From the NCBI RefSeq assembly GCF_027580225.2, contig NC_073354.2, positions 7,726,001 through 7,790,000 on the forward strand: a DNA stretch of 64,000 nt, given 5' to 3'. Position 1 is the first letter of the stretch; each line of letters opens with the position of its first letter. The notes beneath the pieces were generated by a model that saw nothing but the letters and a program-made list of their open reading frames with translations, ran no database searches and was not told the origin of the DNA. The position numbers and the translations under genes are program-made. This document shows, piece after piece, positions 10,394-21,684 of this stretch. This DNA is from Misgurnus anguillicaudatus. Lineage: Eukaryota; Chordata; Actinopteri; Cypriniformes; Cobitidae.

Positions 10394-11818
10394 GGGCCAG
10401 ATTTACTAACAGCTTGCATCAGCGCAAACCATAATTTTGTTGTTAAATAACAATTTTCTAAAGACGCGCAGTGGATCATTAGAGCTAAAAAGGTGTGGTC
10501 TAGTTGTTTTTGCGACTGACCTTATTGCATATGCATTTTTGTTATGTAAAACTGTTATGCTGCGTCCGAAACCACCTACTTCATACTATATAGTACTCGA
10601 AAAGCAGTAGGCGAGGCAAGTAGAATGTCCAAATACATAGTATTCGAAATACAGTTTGCGAAAAGTACCCGGATGACCTACTACTTCCGGTTAGATTTTG
10701 CAGTGCATACGATGGACACTTCACTATCCCATGATGCCCCGGGAGAGGAGTTATCCAACGAAGAAGAAGAGGCATGCGGCTGTTTTCACGCTGGAATGAC
10801 ATGACGTGATGACAACGTATGTCACGTGATGTAGCAACATGGCGGATGTAGTACGTCCGAATCTCATTCATACTACCAAGATTCATACTAAAGACGGTTT
10901 CATCGGACGCATGTGCTCTGACGCGATACACGTCTGGATCCGAACTTTACTTCCGGTTTCGTTTTTTTAATGGTCTGACTAGTTGCTAAACTGATCTCTT
11001 GAAGAAATGCCTCGTCGAAAATAACAAATGTTTTGGTTTCCTATGTAATCTATGTGTTGTTTTTTGCTTGTTATATAAATAAACTACGTTTAAAGAACTT
11101 TGTTGTTATTTATGCTCAGCGGAGTTTACCGGAAGTTACGTGCGGACCACAAAAGCCGCTTGTTTATGTTGTTACTGCTAAAACCGTCTATACAGTACCT
11201 ACTGTTTTAACGGCAATAAGTAGGTACTTCATCTTATTCAGTACCTACTGTACAGTATGTGGTTTCGGACGCAACCTTATTGTTATTCAGACTCCATTTC
11301 CTATAATCCTCCACTCTCCCTCACCTGATTGTTAATCATCACCACCTGTCAATAATTCCAATTCCCTTTTGTCTTCGTCCGTTCTCGATTAAATTGTGGT
11401 TATTGTTCTGTGTATGTGTTAACTCTATATCTGTTTGATAAAGTTTATTACACACCCAGGTGACCCAGCAAACATAACAATTGCAGGTGTTTCAAAACTT
11501 TAAATTTTAATTTTTTTGTCCAGTTCTTTTCAGTGTACTATGGCTTGGTTAGCTGGGATTTCAAACCTCGCATTTTTTTAGCTGCAAACTCAAGTGCAGT
11601 AGATCACCTGCACCTCATCAGCTCTGCTTATTTGTGACCCTGACCTAATTTACGCTTCTCTTAGTAGATTGTGTTTGTCATTATGGAAATCAGCTGTTGC
11701 GCCTGTGTCATTTAATTTGCGCCTTTTTAGTAAATGACCCGCTGATATTACCACTCCCATCTGCGCTTTTTTGGAATTGCGCTCTAGTGCTATTTTGCCC
11801 CTTTAGTAAATCTGGCCC
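10394..11818. mobile_element. Non-autonomous DNA element with GGGCCAGATTTACTAA termini, carrying a nested insertion
   Basis: GGGCCAGATTTACTAA at 10394 is matched inverted by TTAGTAAATCTGGCCC ending at 11818. Inside it, TGCGTCCGAAACC (10561) and GGTTTCGGACGCA (to 11273) bound a second inverted-repeat element of about 713 bp. Neither has a credible ORF. It lies in the U12 intron of prox1. Confidence 0.65.
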
Positions 11819-11859
11819 ATAGGCTAATGTGTTAAAATTTTAAAAATCTGAAACGCAAG

Positions 11860-12990
11860 TGCCAAGGGCAAGTGACTTTGTGGGCGGATTTTGGGCACTG
11901 TTGCTATTTTCCCGGCGGGAGAAATAACTCTTGCGCCAGGCGCAAATCAATAAGGGGTTGGTCTGAAGTAGGTTTATTATTCATAGGTGTGGTTTGGGCG
12001 TAACGTAAAAAAACCAATCAGAACATCATCCAACATTCCCTTTAAACGCAAGTACGCAAGTTCCATGGCGGGTTGCTATTATTATGACGGATTTACCAGG
12101 CGCACGCCAGGAGCGGTTCACAGCCGAGGAGACCGACGTTCTTGTAAGAGCAGTCAAAGACAGAGAAGTTGTTTTGTATGGGGATGGGAGAAACCCGCCC
12201 AAATCAGCGTCGGTTAAACAGCCGTGAGAGGAAATAGCCACAATTGTCTCATCAGCTGGCATCCCCAGGACGTTGCGCCGCAAGCACTACAATGATGTCA
12301 GGAGACTGGGGAATCCCAAACTTGCCAGCATAAATCGGGCATGCCGTGTAACGGGAGGTGGATCAGCCTCTACACATGACCTGACGCCAGCAGAGGACAT
12401 CGCTGCATCCACCCTCACCGCTGAAAGCCAAGAAACGCAAGCAGTCCAACCCCAAAGTACACTTACAAATCAAGTTCATATACATTTAAGGTTTCTTATG
12501 AAAACATTTTAATTATTATTTACATAAAATAAACGTAATACAGCCACGCATCAAACTTATGAAAATATTGTAATCGTTATTTGCATGATAATTTTTTAAC
12601 GCAGCCACACAATAAATAAAAACTATCACCACAATGCTCACCACTATGATTTCCCTTATCTCATGTGTTAATATTTTTTATTATAACAATTTATGATTTG
12701 CAAAAATAACTGTTGCATCTGTGTAGATTAGATGGTACATTATGGTCAAGCATGCACCCTTAAAATAGCATAATGAACTACGCGCAACGCGCCACTGACT
12801 TTAGAATAGTTTTTCTGGTCAGTGGCGCAATTGTTTTTTGAAACTGCAAAATAGCATCAGGGATGGTTTGCGCCGGAACACGCCTCCTGAACTGCCCAGG
12901 GAGCGCAAGTTCATTCACTAGTTTGTTGACGTGCAAAATACGAATGATACATGCGTCACTGACAAAGTCAATTGCGCTGGGTGCAAGATA
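11860..12990 (+). mobile_element. Harbinger-type fragment
   Basis: The block begins near 11860 (GCAAGTGACTTTGTGGGCGG) and ends near 12990 with GTCACTGACAAAGTCAATTG-type sequence that looks like the partner terminus. It contains a Myb/SANT-like ORF remnant. No DDE nuclease is visible, so only the DNA-binding-protein half survives. Confidence 0.5.
12084..12511 (+). pseudogene. Myb/SANT-like DNA-binding protein of a Harbinger transposon, broken
   Basis: From ATG at 12084 the frame reads M-T-D-L-P-G-A-R-Q, then RFTAEETDVLVRAVKDREVV, typical of Harbinger Myb-like or MSANTD proteins. A TGA at 12225-12227 interrupts it where such proteins usually have Trp (KQP-stop-EEIA). The frame then continues open to 12511 with RKHYNDVRRLGNPK. 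In active elements this protein helps bring transposase to the nucleus and DNA. The copy is dead as read. Confidence 0.6.
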
Positions 12991-13019
12991 GGGCCCACTG
13001 TGTTAAATAGCATATCATA

Positions 13020-16000
13020 AAACATTTGTTAAAAATGAACACATCCTTTCTTAGAGTGTGGTTTTGTGGTCCAGGGCCACATATGTTAAAGAGCAACTAC
13101 GGTCCGATTCACGATTTTACATTTCCTTTGGTGTGTGTGTATTAGTACATGTTAACCATATGCAAAATTTACATACCCCAAGGTAAATGATGACACAAGT
13201 TATTATCTCCAACTTAAATCTCTTTTGTTGGACTACAACAAACACACAGATTGTAGGCAACAATTTACTTCCTGGGATTGGTGATGTAGACAAGACCGAC
13301 ATTATCATGATTCTCCCGCTTCGGACTCACAGCCTGTAAGTTAACTCCTGTTAGCATTGCATTGTGACCGAATCTTTTAAACATGGTAAGGAGTGTCACA
13401 TTTTCGGCTGACGTCAAAAGTATTCACGCCAATCACAACGTACAGATTAGCTGTCCAATCAGGGACACAGAGCTTTTCAAATCGATGAGTTTTGAAGTCA
13501 ATGCGTTTGAGGAAGGCAGGGATATCTGGAGCTACAAAAATGTATGGTATGTGGAAAATGATGTGTTTTTAACCATAAACCACGCGAACACATTGTATTA
13601 TACCAAATATACAAAATAACATTGTTTTTAGCAATTAATTAGTAGTTAAAGACATCTAATATGGACCGTTGAAAGTAAATCAAGATGTTGTAAATATTCG
13701 CTTTTTCCAAAGTTAATAGTTATTCACACATTCTTTGAATAATGCTATCACGGTATTATTAAGAGATATTATTGTGAATTTCCCGCAAACACATCACTTA
13801 TACAACATTTATAGCTTAATTATGTGGCTATAGTTGTTTACTACAAGCCTCACTTGAATACTGGTAATTGTCAATGACATCATTTAATCCACAATGTCAG
13901 ACCTCAGAGAAACAAAAAGCCTGGAAAACTCTCCAATATTTCAGCCAAAGCTGCACATTTTCCTTCATCCTCTCAGCATTCATCAATAATCCATTTAAGC
14001 TAAGAACACTGTTAGTTCAGACCGCAGTGAGTTTGACATTCAAGCAAGGGGATGTTCTCCTGCGCTGACCTCTGCCAGACAACAAAATGGCTGATAAGGC
14101 AAATCTGCCAGACAATGAGCACTGGACCGCCTCCTCTATAACCCTTCTGCACTCTGACATCAGCACACAGTCAAACAAAAAACATCCCGGCAGACAGATA
14201 GGGGATCTTTTGCTCACCAACACATCCAGGGCGATCTGTGTTGCTGATATTTATGTCATCAAACAAAACCTCAACTGACAGTCACAACACACAAAATTAT
14301 TGGACATTAAATGGGACCCCACAGCAAACATATTTCAAGGATTCTGCTTAATAGGTTAAAGTGTAAGATCATGCATTTGGCAGCATTTGGCTTTTATCCA
14401 ATGTAACATATTTTTAAGATTTTCGCATACAAGCTATACATACATTTTTAGTATTGGTGTTGCTAGCGCCATGCTCTAGCTGTTGAGTTACAAGAGCATC
14501 TTAAAAGTATACCACTTGATGTTTCTAGTTTGTCATTTTAAATGCCAAGAAATTCACAGAGCTGGCTTCTAGTATTTTTTGTTTACTCAGTTATTAAGTA
14601 CACAACAAGCATTGTAAAGAACTACGTGTGTGGTTAAAAGAGCTTTAAGAAGATGTTGTTTGTCTTCAGTCTTTGCATAAACTTCAGACTTTGTTAAACA
14701 AATTTGTCAAGTGCAATATTTCTTACATCTCTCAACAAACAAGCGACATCTGGAAGGTACGGCCATTGTTTAATTGCTTTTCATCTGTGTGTTTGATATC
14801 GCTCTTTTGTCTCCCTTTGACTATCGTCTCTGAATGACACCGGAGTGGAAATCACAAGCCCCTGGGTCAGGAGACAAGACAAGGCATTCAAACAAAAGAC
14901 AAACAGACACACCTGTCTAGCACAAGGTAAAGAAGAATGGACAGAAAGAGAAAATACTGTGCGCCTGCCGAGTGACAGCTGAGAGCCCTGAGGTCATTGA
15001 CGGGTTCTTTAGGGATTAAAAATTAAAGTACTTATCCACACACCATTTATTTATTTGTTTTTATAATAGATATGTTCAAATAGAGGTTCAAATGGTCCAG
15101 CACAATGGGATCGTTTTCATTTTTGGTGAAGTATTACTTTAAATGTTTAAATAATTATTATTGTGTACTGTATAAGCAATAATTAATTCTAAACAATTTA
15201 TTATTTAAATTAATTCAATTTATGCAAGTTAATAAATAAGACGCATATACTGAACTTACAGTAGACTTTGTGTAGCTATAGCACAGTGTACACAACAACC
15301 TGAAACATATCTCTGGAGCCAAGTAGCGTTCACGCAGAACGACAGCAGCTGCGATTAGTCCTGCTCCAAAATCAACAATGATTCGCTTTAAAGATGTCAA
15401 AGAATACAGTGAAATAATATGTTAAATTGTTCTCTGATATTTACATAGAAGGTATGTTGTTTTATTAAGTGGACATTTTTACATGTCCATTTACAACCCT
15501 AGGATTTGCCTATAGAATAAAATTATCTATTATTACCTTATTTGTAAGGGTCATGAATAATAATGTTGAGCTCTGCTCTGATTGGCTGTTTCACAGAGCA
15601 GCCCTTTCAGTAGCTCTGTTTGTGTGTAAACAGATCTTACGTTTGTGTTTTTTCAGTATGGACCTGCAAAACGTATCTGTAACATCAATAGTAGAACTTT
15701 AGCCTAAACGCTAGCATATAGCATTAACTAGCATATAGCGCTAACTCAGCAGTCAAAACTTTGTTTTTAGCATTGTAGCAACATTGTACTTAATTGAATG
15801 TGTAATTTAATGTTGGGGGCGTACATCTTGACAGTAACGTCACTGTTGGTGTTATATTGAGATCAATTTTCAGTTTTCCAGCAGTCTTTTGCATGCAAGA
15901 GGTTTACATAAGAAGGAGGAAACAATCCTGTTTGAGGCTCACGGTATGTCATTGCCATGTACAGAACTCTTATTATTCATCTATGCCTTGATAAATACAG

Positions 16001-16100
16001 TTTTACAGTCTACAATACATTTAACTGAACCTGCAGGTTTATCTTACTGACACAAACAGCTTTTAAACAACATCAGGGTAAGTAAATAATTTCATTAACG
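13020..16100. other. U12 intron interior, largely non-repetitive
   Basis: I recognise no transposon or gene across most of this stretch. Two blocks, about 13868-14280 and 14640-15010, are less AT-rich, lack repeat signatures and could be conserved non-coding sequence. No coding exon with plausible splice sites was seen. Confidence 0.4.
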
Positions 16101-16207
16101 TCCCTTTAAGAAAAACTACAATAATGCATGTAAATAAGATATGCCTGGAAATAAGCAATACATACTGATGAAATAACAGGAATAGATTTCCCTTTGAAAA
16201 AGGATAT

Positions 16208-17932
16208 TGTACTCCCTGAGTACAGTGAGATGTCTGACATATCCTGGTGGTCCCCGCATTCAGATTTGATCAATGAGAGTGACAGACCTTCGGCTGTGCT
16301 TCCTTGGTGTACTGGTGAGCAGGAGCGACGATGTCCTAGACGGTGGCCGGAAGCCATTTTGGTTTGTATGCTTTCTTGTGATAGTTCCATTGAGTCAGGA
16401 GAACCTTGGTCTTTACTAGAGTAACCCAATGATGGGTTAACAAGTGCACTCTGGAATGAATAACCCATGAGAGGGAAGGGAAATGGATGCCGGAAGGATG
16501 GTGTGCTAAACCCCATGTTGGCAGAAAGAGGGGTAGGGTGGAGGGAGGGATGTGGGTGACCACCATAAGCTCCAAGTGCTGAGGACTGGTGGTGTTCAGA
16601 TGGAGACTTTCGCATGACCAGGGACAGTGCCTCGGTCTGGTTGTTCCCGTTGGGAAGAGGGATTCCACCAAACGATTCAAGCGGGCTGGGAATGATGGCA
16701 TCACCAACGCACTGAAGACTCCGATGTGTGGTGTAGAAGTTTGGGTCATCCCCGTTACCAGCAAAGCATTCCTGGGTTGGTGGGAAGGATGGGAATACTT
16801 GTAGCAGTGGACGAAGAGGTTTGGAAAAAACCTTCACCACCGTTTCTACTACTTGAGACATGGCAGAGTTCAACTCCTGCTTCAGAGTTTCGGCCAAATG
16901 TTTGTCTTCTTCATGCATGGAGATGAAATCTTTGCCCCTAAGAGAACCCTTCATTTTGGCCTTCTCGTCAACTGGCAAAACTAAGTCTGCTATCTCTTCG
17001 TCAGAGCGATCCGCAACAGAATCACTGTCAACAAGCCCCTCATTAGATTGAACGCTGCCTTCTGAGATATTCCCTCCTTCTTGCTCAGAATCTGTACTAT
17101 CGTACATCTGGAGAAACTTCTCCTGAAGTTGTCTGAGCTGTTTCTGCATGTCCTCCAACTGCAGTTTCAACTGCCTGCGTTCTTCAACCTTCTGCTCCTT
17201 ACGTGCAGAAACCATTTGCTGGAAGCTTTGGTGCTGGTGCTGAGGTAATTTTTGCTTCCTTTTGTTTTCACGAAAGCTGTCTCGAGGACTGAAGGACTGT
17301 AGGAAACCCTCGGTTTCTTTCTTTCGATCCTGCTCAAGATCTTTTCTCTCAGTAACAGATGGTGCAATTGCATTCGGCGAATGGCTCATTCCACGAATTA
17401 TGTTCTCAACACGAGCACGCTTGGCCAGAAGATGCTCATCATTCAGCCGCTCAGACTCAAACTGTGCGGTGTGTCCAAATGGTGAGAGACACTCTTGAGC
17501 GCTTTCCTGGGATGAATTGCTGAAAGTGTCCTCCTGGGGTTCTTCAGATTCTGTTCTCCCTTGTTCTTCACCATTCACTCCCATCTTTGACATATTCCTC
17601 TTAAGTATTTTGCTAATGATACTAGCATTAGCAAAAGGTACCATTGCATCCTCGTATGTGCTGGCCCTGTTCAACAATTTGCGAAGAACATTTGATTTAG
17701 TCCCCCCGAAGTCCACGTGCCCGAGCTGAGTCGCTTGGCTCTCTACATTGTCCTGCTCCCGGCTGCGATAGGAGTTCATGGTGGTGGATTTGGCTGCACG
17801 GGTGACAGTAATGATTGCAGAAGAAGTTTGGGTTATTGTGGCAGCTGAGCTCACAGTTCTTTTCACTCCAATGTCCACTCGTCTTCTCTTGTTTTGTCGG
17901 TTTAAAGAGCACTCTGTATCATGGTCTGGCAT
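16208..17932 (-). CDS. prox1: prox1 first coding exon (N-terminal 575 residues)
   Basis: The ATG at 17932 gives MPDHDTECSLNRQNKRRRVD, matching the Prox1 N-terminus and its basic nuclear-localisation stretch. Visible in order: the nuclear-receptor box SNVLRKLL near residue 80; AKRARVENIIRGMSHSPN near 170; a Gln/Glu/Lys-rich coiled-coil-like block, SARKEQKVEERRQLKLQLED, near 240; the conserved HLAETLKQELNSAMSQVVET near 345; and ST-A-E-G-L-S-L-S-L-IKSE near 555, a SUMO-consensus site corresponding to one known in mammals. The exon ends S-G-S-T at 16208, in phase 0, exactly 575 codons. The open frame running on to 16106 is intron read-through under U12 splicing. Confidence 0.95.
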
Positions 17933-17950
17933 TACTGGTGACTGGTGATG

Positions 17951-17962
17951 CTACTGAGCCAT
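17951..17962 (-). promoter_or_regulatory. Minimal upstream ORF in the prox1 5' leader
   Basis: ATG GCT CAG TAG lies 19 nt before the prox1 start codon on the minus strand, just inside a likely acceptor (CTCCTGGTAG, about 17976). A three-codon uORF could lower initiation at the main ATG. Its use is unproven. Confidence 0.35.
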
Positions 17963-18148
17963 TTGCCACAACTACCAGGAGAAAAGATAAATAAAATTGG
18001 TCAATTTTTTACAAAACTTACAATAAATAATAATGCTGCATATATGAAACATGTTGCATTATTAAAACATGTTGCAAAACGCTGGCGCTGGCTGGCAACT
18101 TTAAAAAAAAACGCTGGCGGTAAAAGAGTTAAAGAGACCCTGCAGCTG

Positions 18149-19272
18149 CCTAAGTGGAAGGGGAGTTTAGCCTAAATACTTGACACTCAGCTTATACTTT
18201 TATACAGTTTTTACTACGCATTTCCTGTATTTTCAGGTTGTATTCTATTAGAGAGACTGAGAAATAATTATATATGATCACTATACGGGTGATTCTCACA
18301 AAACCATTGAAACACCACGGCACTAATGATTTTAGCTTTAAAATGTGTAATATAGTAACATTAAAAAGCATCAGAATTAACACAATACTGTGTTCTACCT
18401 TGCACAATGTGTGATTTCAACATAAGAATTTATAATTGTAAATTTTATCTCATTTTCTGCTGAAATTCTCATTACCGCAATGTGTCCGGCTGTGTTTGAA
18501 CATGCATTATGTTGTAATTTAATCAAATTAACAAAAATATATTAAGAAAAAAAATAAATGGATGTTTTGCTAGACTACTTTAGATGACAGAAAAAATATT
18601 TACTGAATATTCATGTATAATAATAATGAAGAAAAATTAGGAAAATGATGTGTCCATGCCTGATGTTCTCATCCACCGCAACACTTTTTTAGAACAGTTT
18701 AAGCACACATACAGAATTTTAATAAAGTTTGATTTTGAGTGACCAAGCACATGGACCAGTTACTTCAAGATGGCTACCAGGTAAGATCATTTTTTTACAG
18801 TTAATTTGAAATATTGTCTTGTCAGAATGCTTACACGACATTTTGATTATCATTACCGCAACAGATGCTTATTAAATGTTAATTTAATTAATAGAAGCAT
18901 AATACTTTGATTTTAAATTCATGTGCAGAATCTCCAAATTATGTTCTTTCAGGTTTGTCATGTCATTTTGAAAATATGTCAGTGTTGATGTTTTCTGACT
19001 GTTGCGGTAATGAGATTTTTTAGGACTAATTTTTTAAATTATGTTACAAAAAGTGTTAAATGATAAGTAAAAGTTTTTAAATTAATGTTCCCATTTACTC
19101 CAAACTTTGTTTTTCAATGTCTGGTGGGAAAAAAAGTAAATTTAAGCAATTTTTACATTTTCATGCTTGACATTTTTAAAACCAAGTTTTCGTGAGAATC
19201 ACCCATACAATTGCAAAAACAACAAATATAATGGTAACCTGGTGGTCTAAGACTTTTGCACAGTACTCTATA
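18149..19272. repeat. Tc1-end fragment interrupted by a 918-bp element copy
   Basis: GTGGAAGGGGAGTTTAGCC at the left and GGTCTAAGACTTTTGCACAG at the right match Tc1-end sequences at 7381-7560 and 34337-34750. The block is split by the transposon at 18287-19204, so the Tc1 fragment is older. Confidence 0.55.
18287..19204 (+). mobile_element. 918-bp non-autonomous DNA transposon, copy 1
   Basis: It starts GGGTGATTCTCAC and ends GTGAGAATCACCC, flanked by the 4-bp duplication ATAC (18283-18286, 19205-19208). It is over 90% alike by eye to copies at 21685, 40696 and 62074. It carries several TTGCGGTAATGA/TCATTACCGCAA motifs. It has no transposase ORF, only short frames. It lies in prox1 intron 1. 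Confidence 0.85.
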
Positions 19273-20746
19273 TAATCATAAAATCAAAAACAGAAAGGGG
19301 GGAGGTGATGTTGGGGAAAACACTACTGCTTTGCATATCATTGTAAACCTCTAGGTTGATCACAGTCCTTTTGACCAAAAGCAATAAGTACGGAATAATT
19401 GATGATGGGCCGTTGAATTATAAGAAAATAATGCACACCCAAGGTGGTAATGACCAACACAATCTACTAAGTACAGCGCAAAGTAGTTCAGGGTCGCAAA
19501 TAAGCAGAGCTGATGCTCCTGCAAGTGCGGGTGATCTACTAACACCTGAATGCGCTTGAGTTCAGAACCATGGACATCTCAGCTGAAAATTTGAGGTGTA
19601 AAATAATAGTAGATATAAAAGTTTTTCCTGTGACAGTAATTCTTTCATGCCATAAAACAGAATGTAAATCTACACCCTTGCTTCATACCAACCTATTCTC
19701 ATGAAGTGCGTATAAATAGCCCGCAGTGCGAAAAGTCGTGCAATACATGTGCCAAATTCCAATTTGACATGCATATGATATGCCAGTCCTTCTCATTCAC
19801 TTAATACAGTGCATCTTTTTGTGTCCTTTTATGTGTTGGTTTCTTAAGTTTTTTAAAGTTTTTTAATCCATTGTCGCTTGGGTTTGTGATTAGATTTGGG
19901 ATTTGCTTTAGAATGTTATTTAATATAGAGATTTATATCATGTTTTTGTTTTTGGAGTTGGGATAGACCGTGCATGAAGTCTGTGAGTTGCCCGCCAAAG
20001 CACATTCATAGCCTCAATTTTAGTATTTATTTAGCACATATTTTTTATTAACTTGGCTTTTATGTATGTTAACATTTTAATTGATGATAAATCATATCAA
20101 CAAGTAAAATAAAATAAAATCAACAAGAAAAACCAAAAGATTGAGTAAACTATACACTGTAAAAAAATTCAATTGTTACAATGTTATTGCAGCTGGGTTG
20201 CCGGTAATTTACCGTAGATTTAAATTTAGTTATTTACTGGCAATAGTTTGTTCAAAGTTAAATACATTTTAAATATTAACAAGTCTTTATCTTTACAGAA
20301 TAAAACTATAGAATAACAGCCTCATGCAAAGCATTCTGGGAACCAGAAGTCATCATCAACCTTTTTCTGTTTTTTGCTTCAGATTTTGTTTCCCAGAATG
20401 TTTTGCTTGATGCTGTTTTTTTAGTTTTACTCTGTAGACAAAATTTTGAGATCGTCCTATCGTGAGCCTGTGAGATTGCCGAAACACGATAGTTTCGGGG
20501 AGCGGGGCAGTAGTTTACTCATTTATGACAAGTCACTTGATTGGTGAACGAAAAAGAAGCAAGGGCAACACTGTCACGACCGCAACCTTCTTAAAACTGA
20601 TGCCATTAATCCGAGCGCGTCATTAAAGCCCAGGCACTCTAAAATTTCCTGCGTCCCAGGGAGCGGGAACAACACACTTGCTGATTTTAACCCTCTGCAT
20701 GCTAACAACCTCTCTACTGCAAGGAAATGTCAGAGCCGCATGTATT

Positions 20747-21210
20747 ACAAATAGACTGTAAAAAAAGATGGACGTAGTGACCGTGACGTCACCCATTGGT
20801 TTCTGAAGATCGTTTTTGAAGCTTAAAGTAGGAGTTGCCTGCCATTGCCATCTTGGCCGAGCATCACTGCGTATCACTCGCGGATATCCGAAAATGGGTA
20901 GAGAGGCGGGACGTGGGTAAAGCTGAGGTGTGTGGTTGTTGAAACCACTCCCGCCTAGCTCGATTCTAGTGACTGCAGTAGCTGTTCACCCCTCACTCAA
21001 GAGGCCACGCCCTTAATTATGCAGCACTTTAAAGCTTAATATAATTTAAACGGAGGAGTAACAAAAAAATTGTCATGAAGGGCAAACGTATCTATACAGA
21101 CCAAAAACTATTTTTGTACCAGGCTGTAAACATATTATTTTCTACTGTAAATTTGGTCATTTTAACATGGGGGTATATAGGATCTCCCTTTTGGAGCCTG
21201 TCTCTAGCGG
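20747..21210. repeat. Dispersed repeat, inverted relative to the copy at 31690-32265
   Basis: The block shares GTGACGTCACCCATTGG-type, GCCATCTTGGCC and TTGTCATGAAGG segments with 31690-32265 on the other strand. Both copies end in TAGACTGTAA/TTACAGTCTA-like sequence. The family is not identified. Confidence 0.5.
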
Positions 21211-21684
21211 CCAGTCGATGATTTGTATTGGATGGTGTGCTAAACCGTGTATTGGCTTGATCAGATAGATCGGAAGGTTGCCCCTCGGTATTACAAGCTC
21301 ATGTGCGAGGAAGAGTCCAAGGTGCATGCGAGAAGGAATCTGCGTGTGTTACAATCTCTCTCGCACAAAGTGTAGCCCACAAACCCTCTCATGCCAGGTA
21401 AAGCACACAATGCGCATGTTAATGTAAAACTATGATGATAATATAACTATTGCCAACTGACGATAGTATACACAATACTATCGGCTATCGGCACAACCTA
21501 AGTAGACTACATCAAAAAGTAGCGCTAGGGTTACATGTTTGTGACATAGGAAACCAAGGCAATTTCAATCAGCGGTTCGAGACTGTCTTTGGAAAACTCT
21601 CAGAAAATACTCAGCAATGGTGCTGAATGATGAATTTGCACTTGATTTGTCTTAAGGCATATTTAAAACACCACACAGACATAT

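Larger units (their letters stand above)
9594..16207 (-). other. prox1: U12-type (AT-AC) intron of prox1
   Basis: On the minus strand the intron begins ATATCCTTTTT right after codon ACA (16208) and ends GGTGTCAC before ATC (9593). ATATCCTTT is the consensus 5' site of minor-spliceosome AT-AC introns. A branch-site-like TTCCTTCAC lies about 12 nt before the AC end, the expected spacing. No GT donor at this point gives an in-frame conserved protein, whereas the AT-AC join yields S-G-S-T-I-Q-E-G-L, matching the remembered vertebrate Prox1 junction. Drosophila prospero is known to have a U12 intron in its homeobox region. Confidence 0.85.

Noticed and set aside
16106..16207. C-terminal 34-codon extension of the large prox1 ORF
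   Set aside because: It starts exactly at the U12-type donor, and U12 splicing restores the conserved junction. The whole extension is not needed, though the first 14 codons are kept as an alternative-splice hypothesis.
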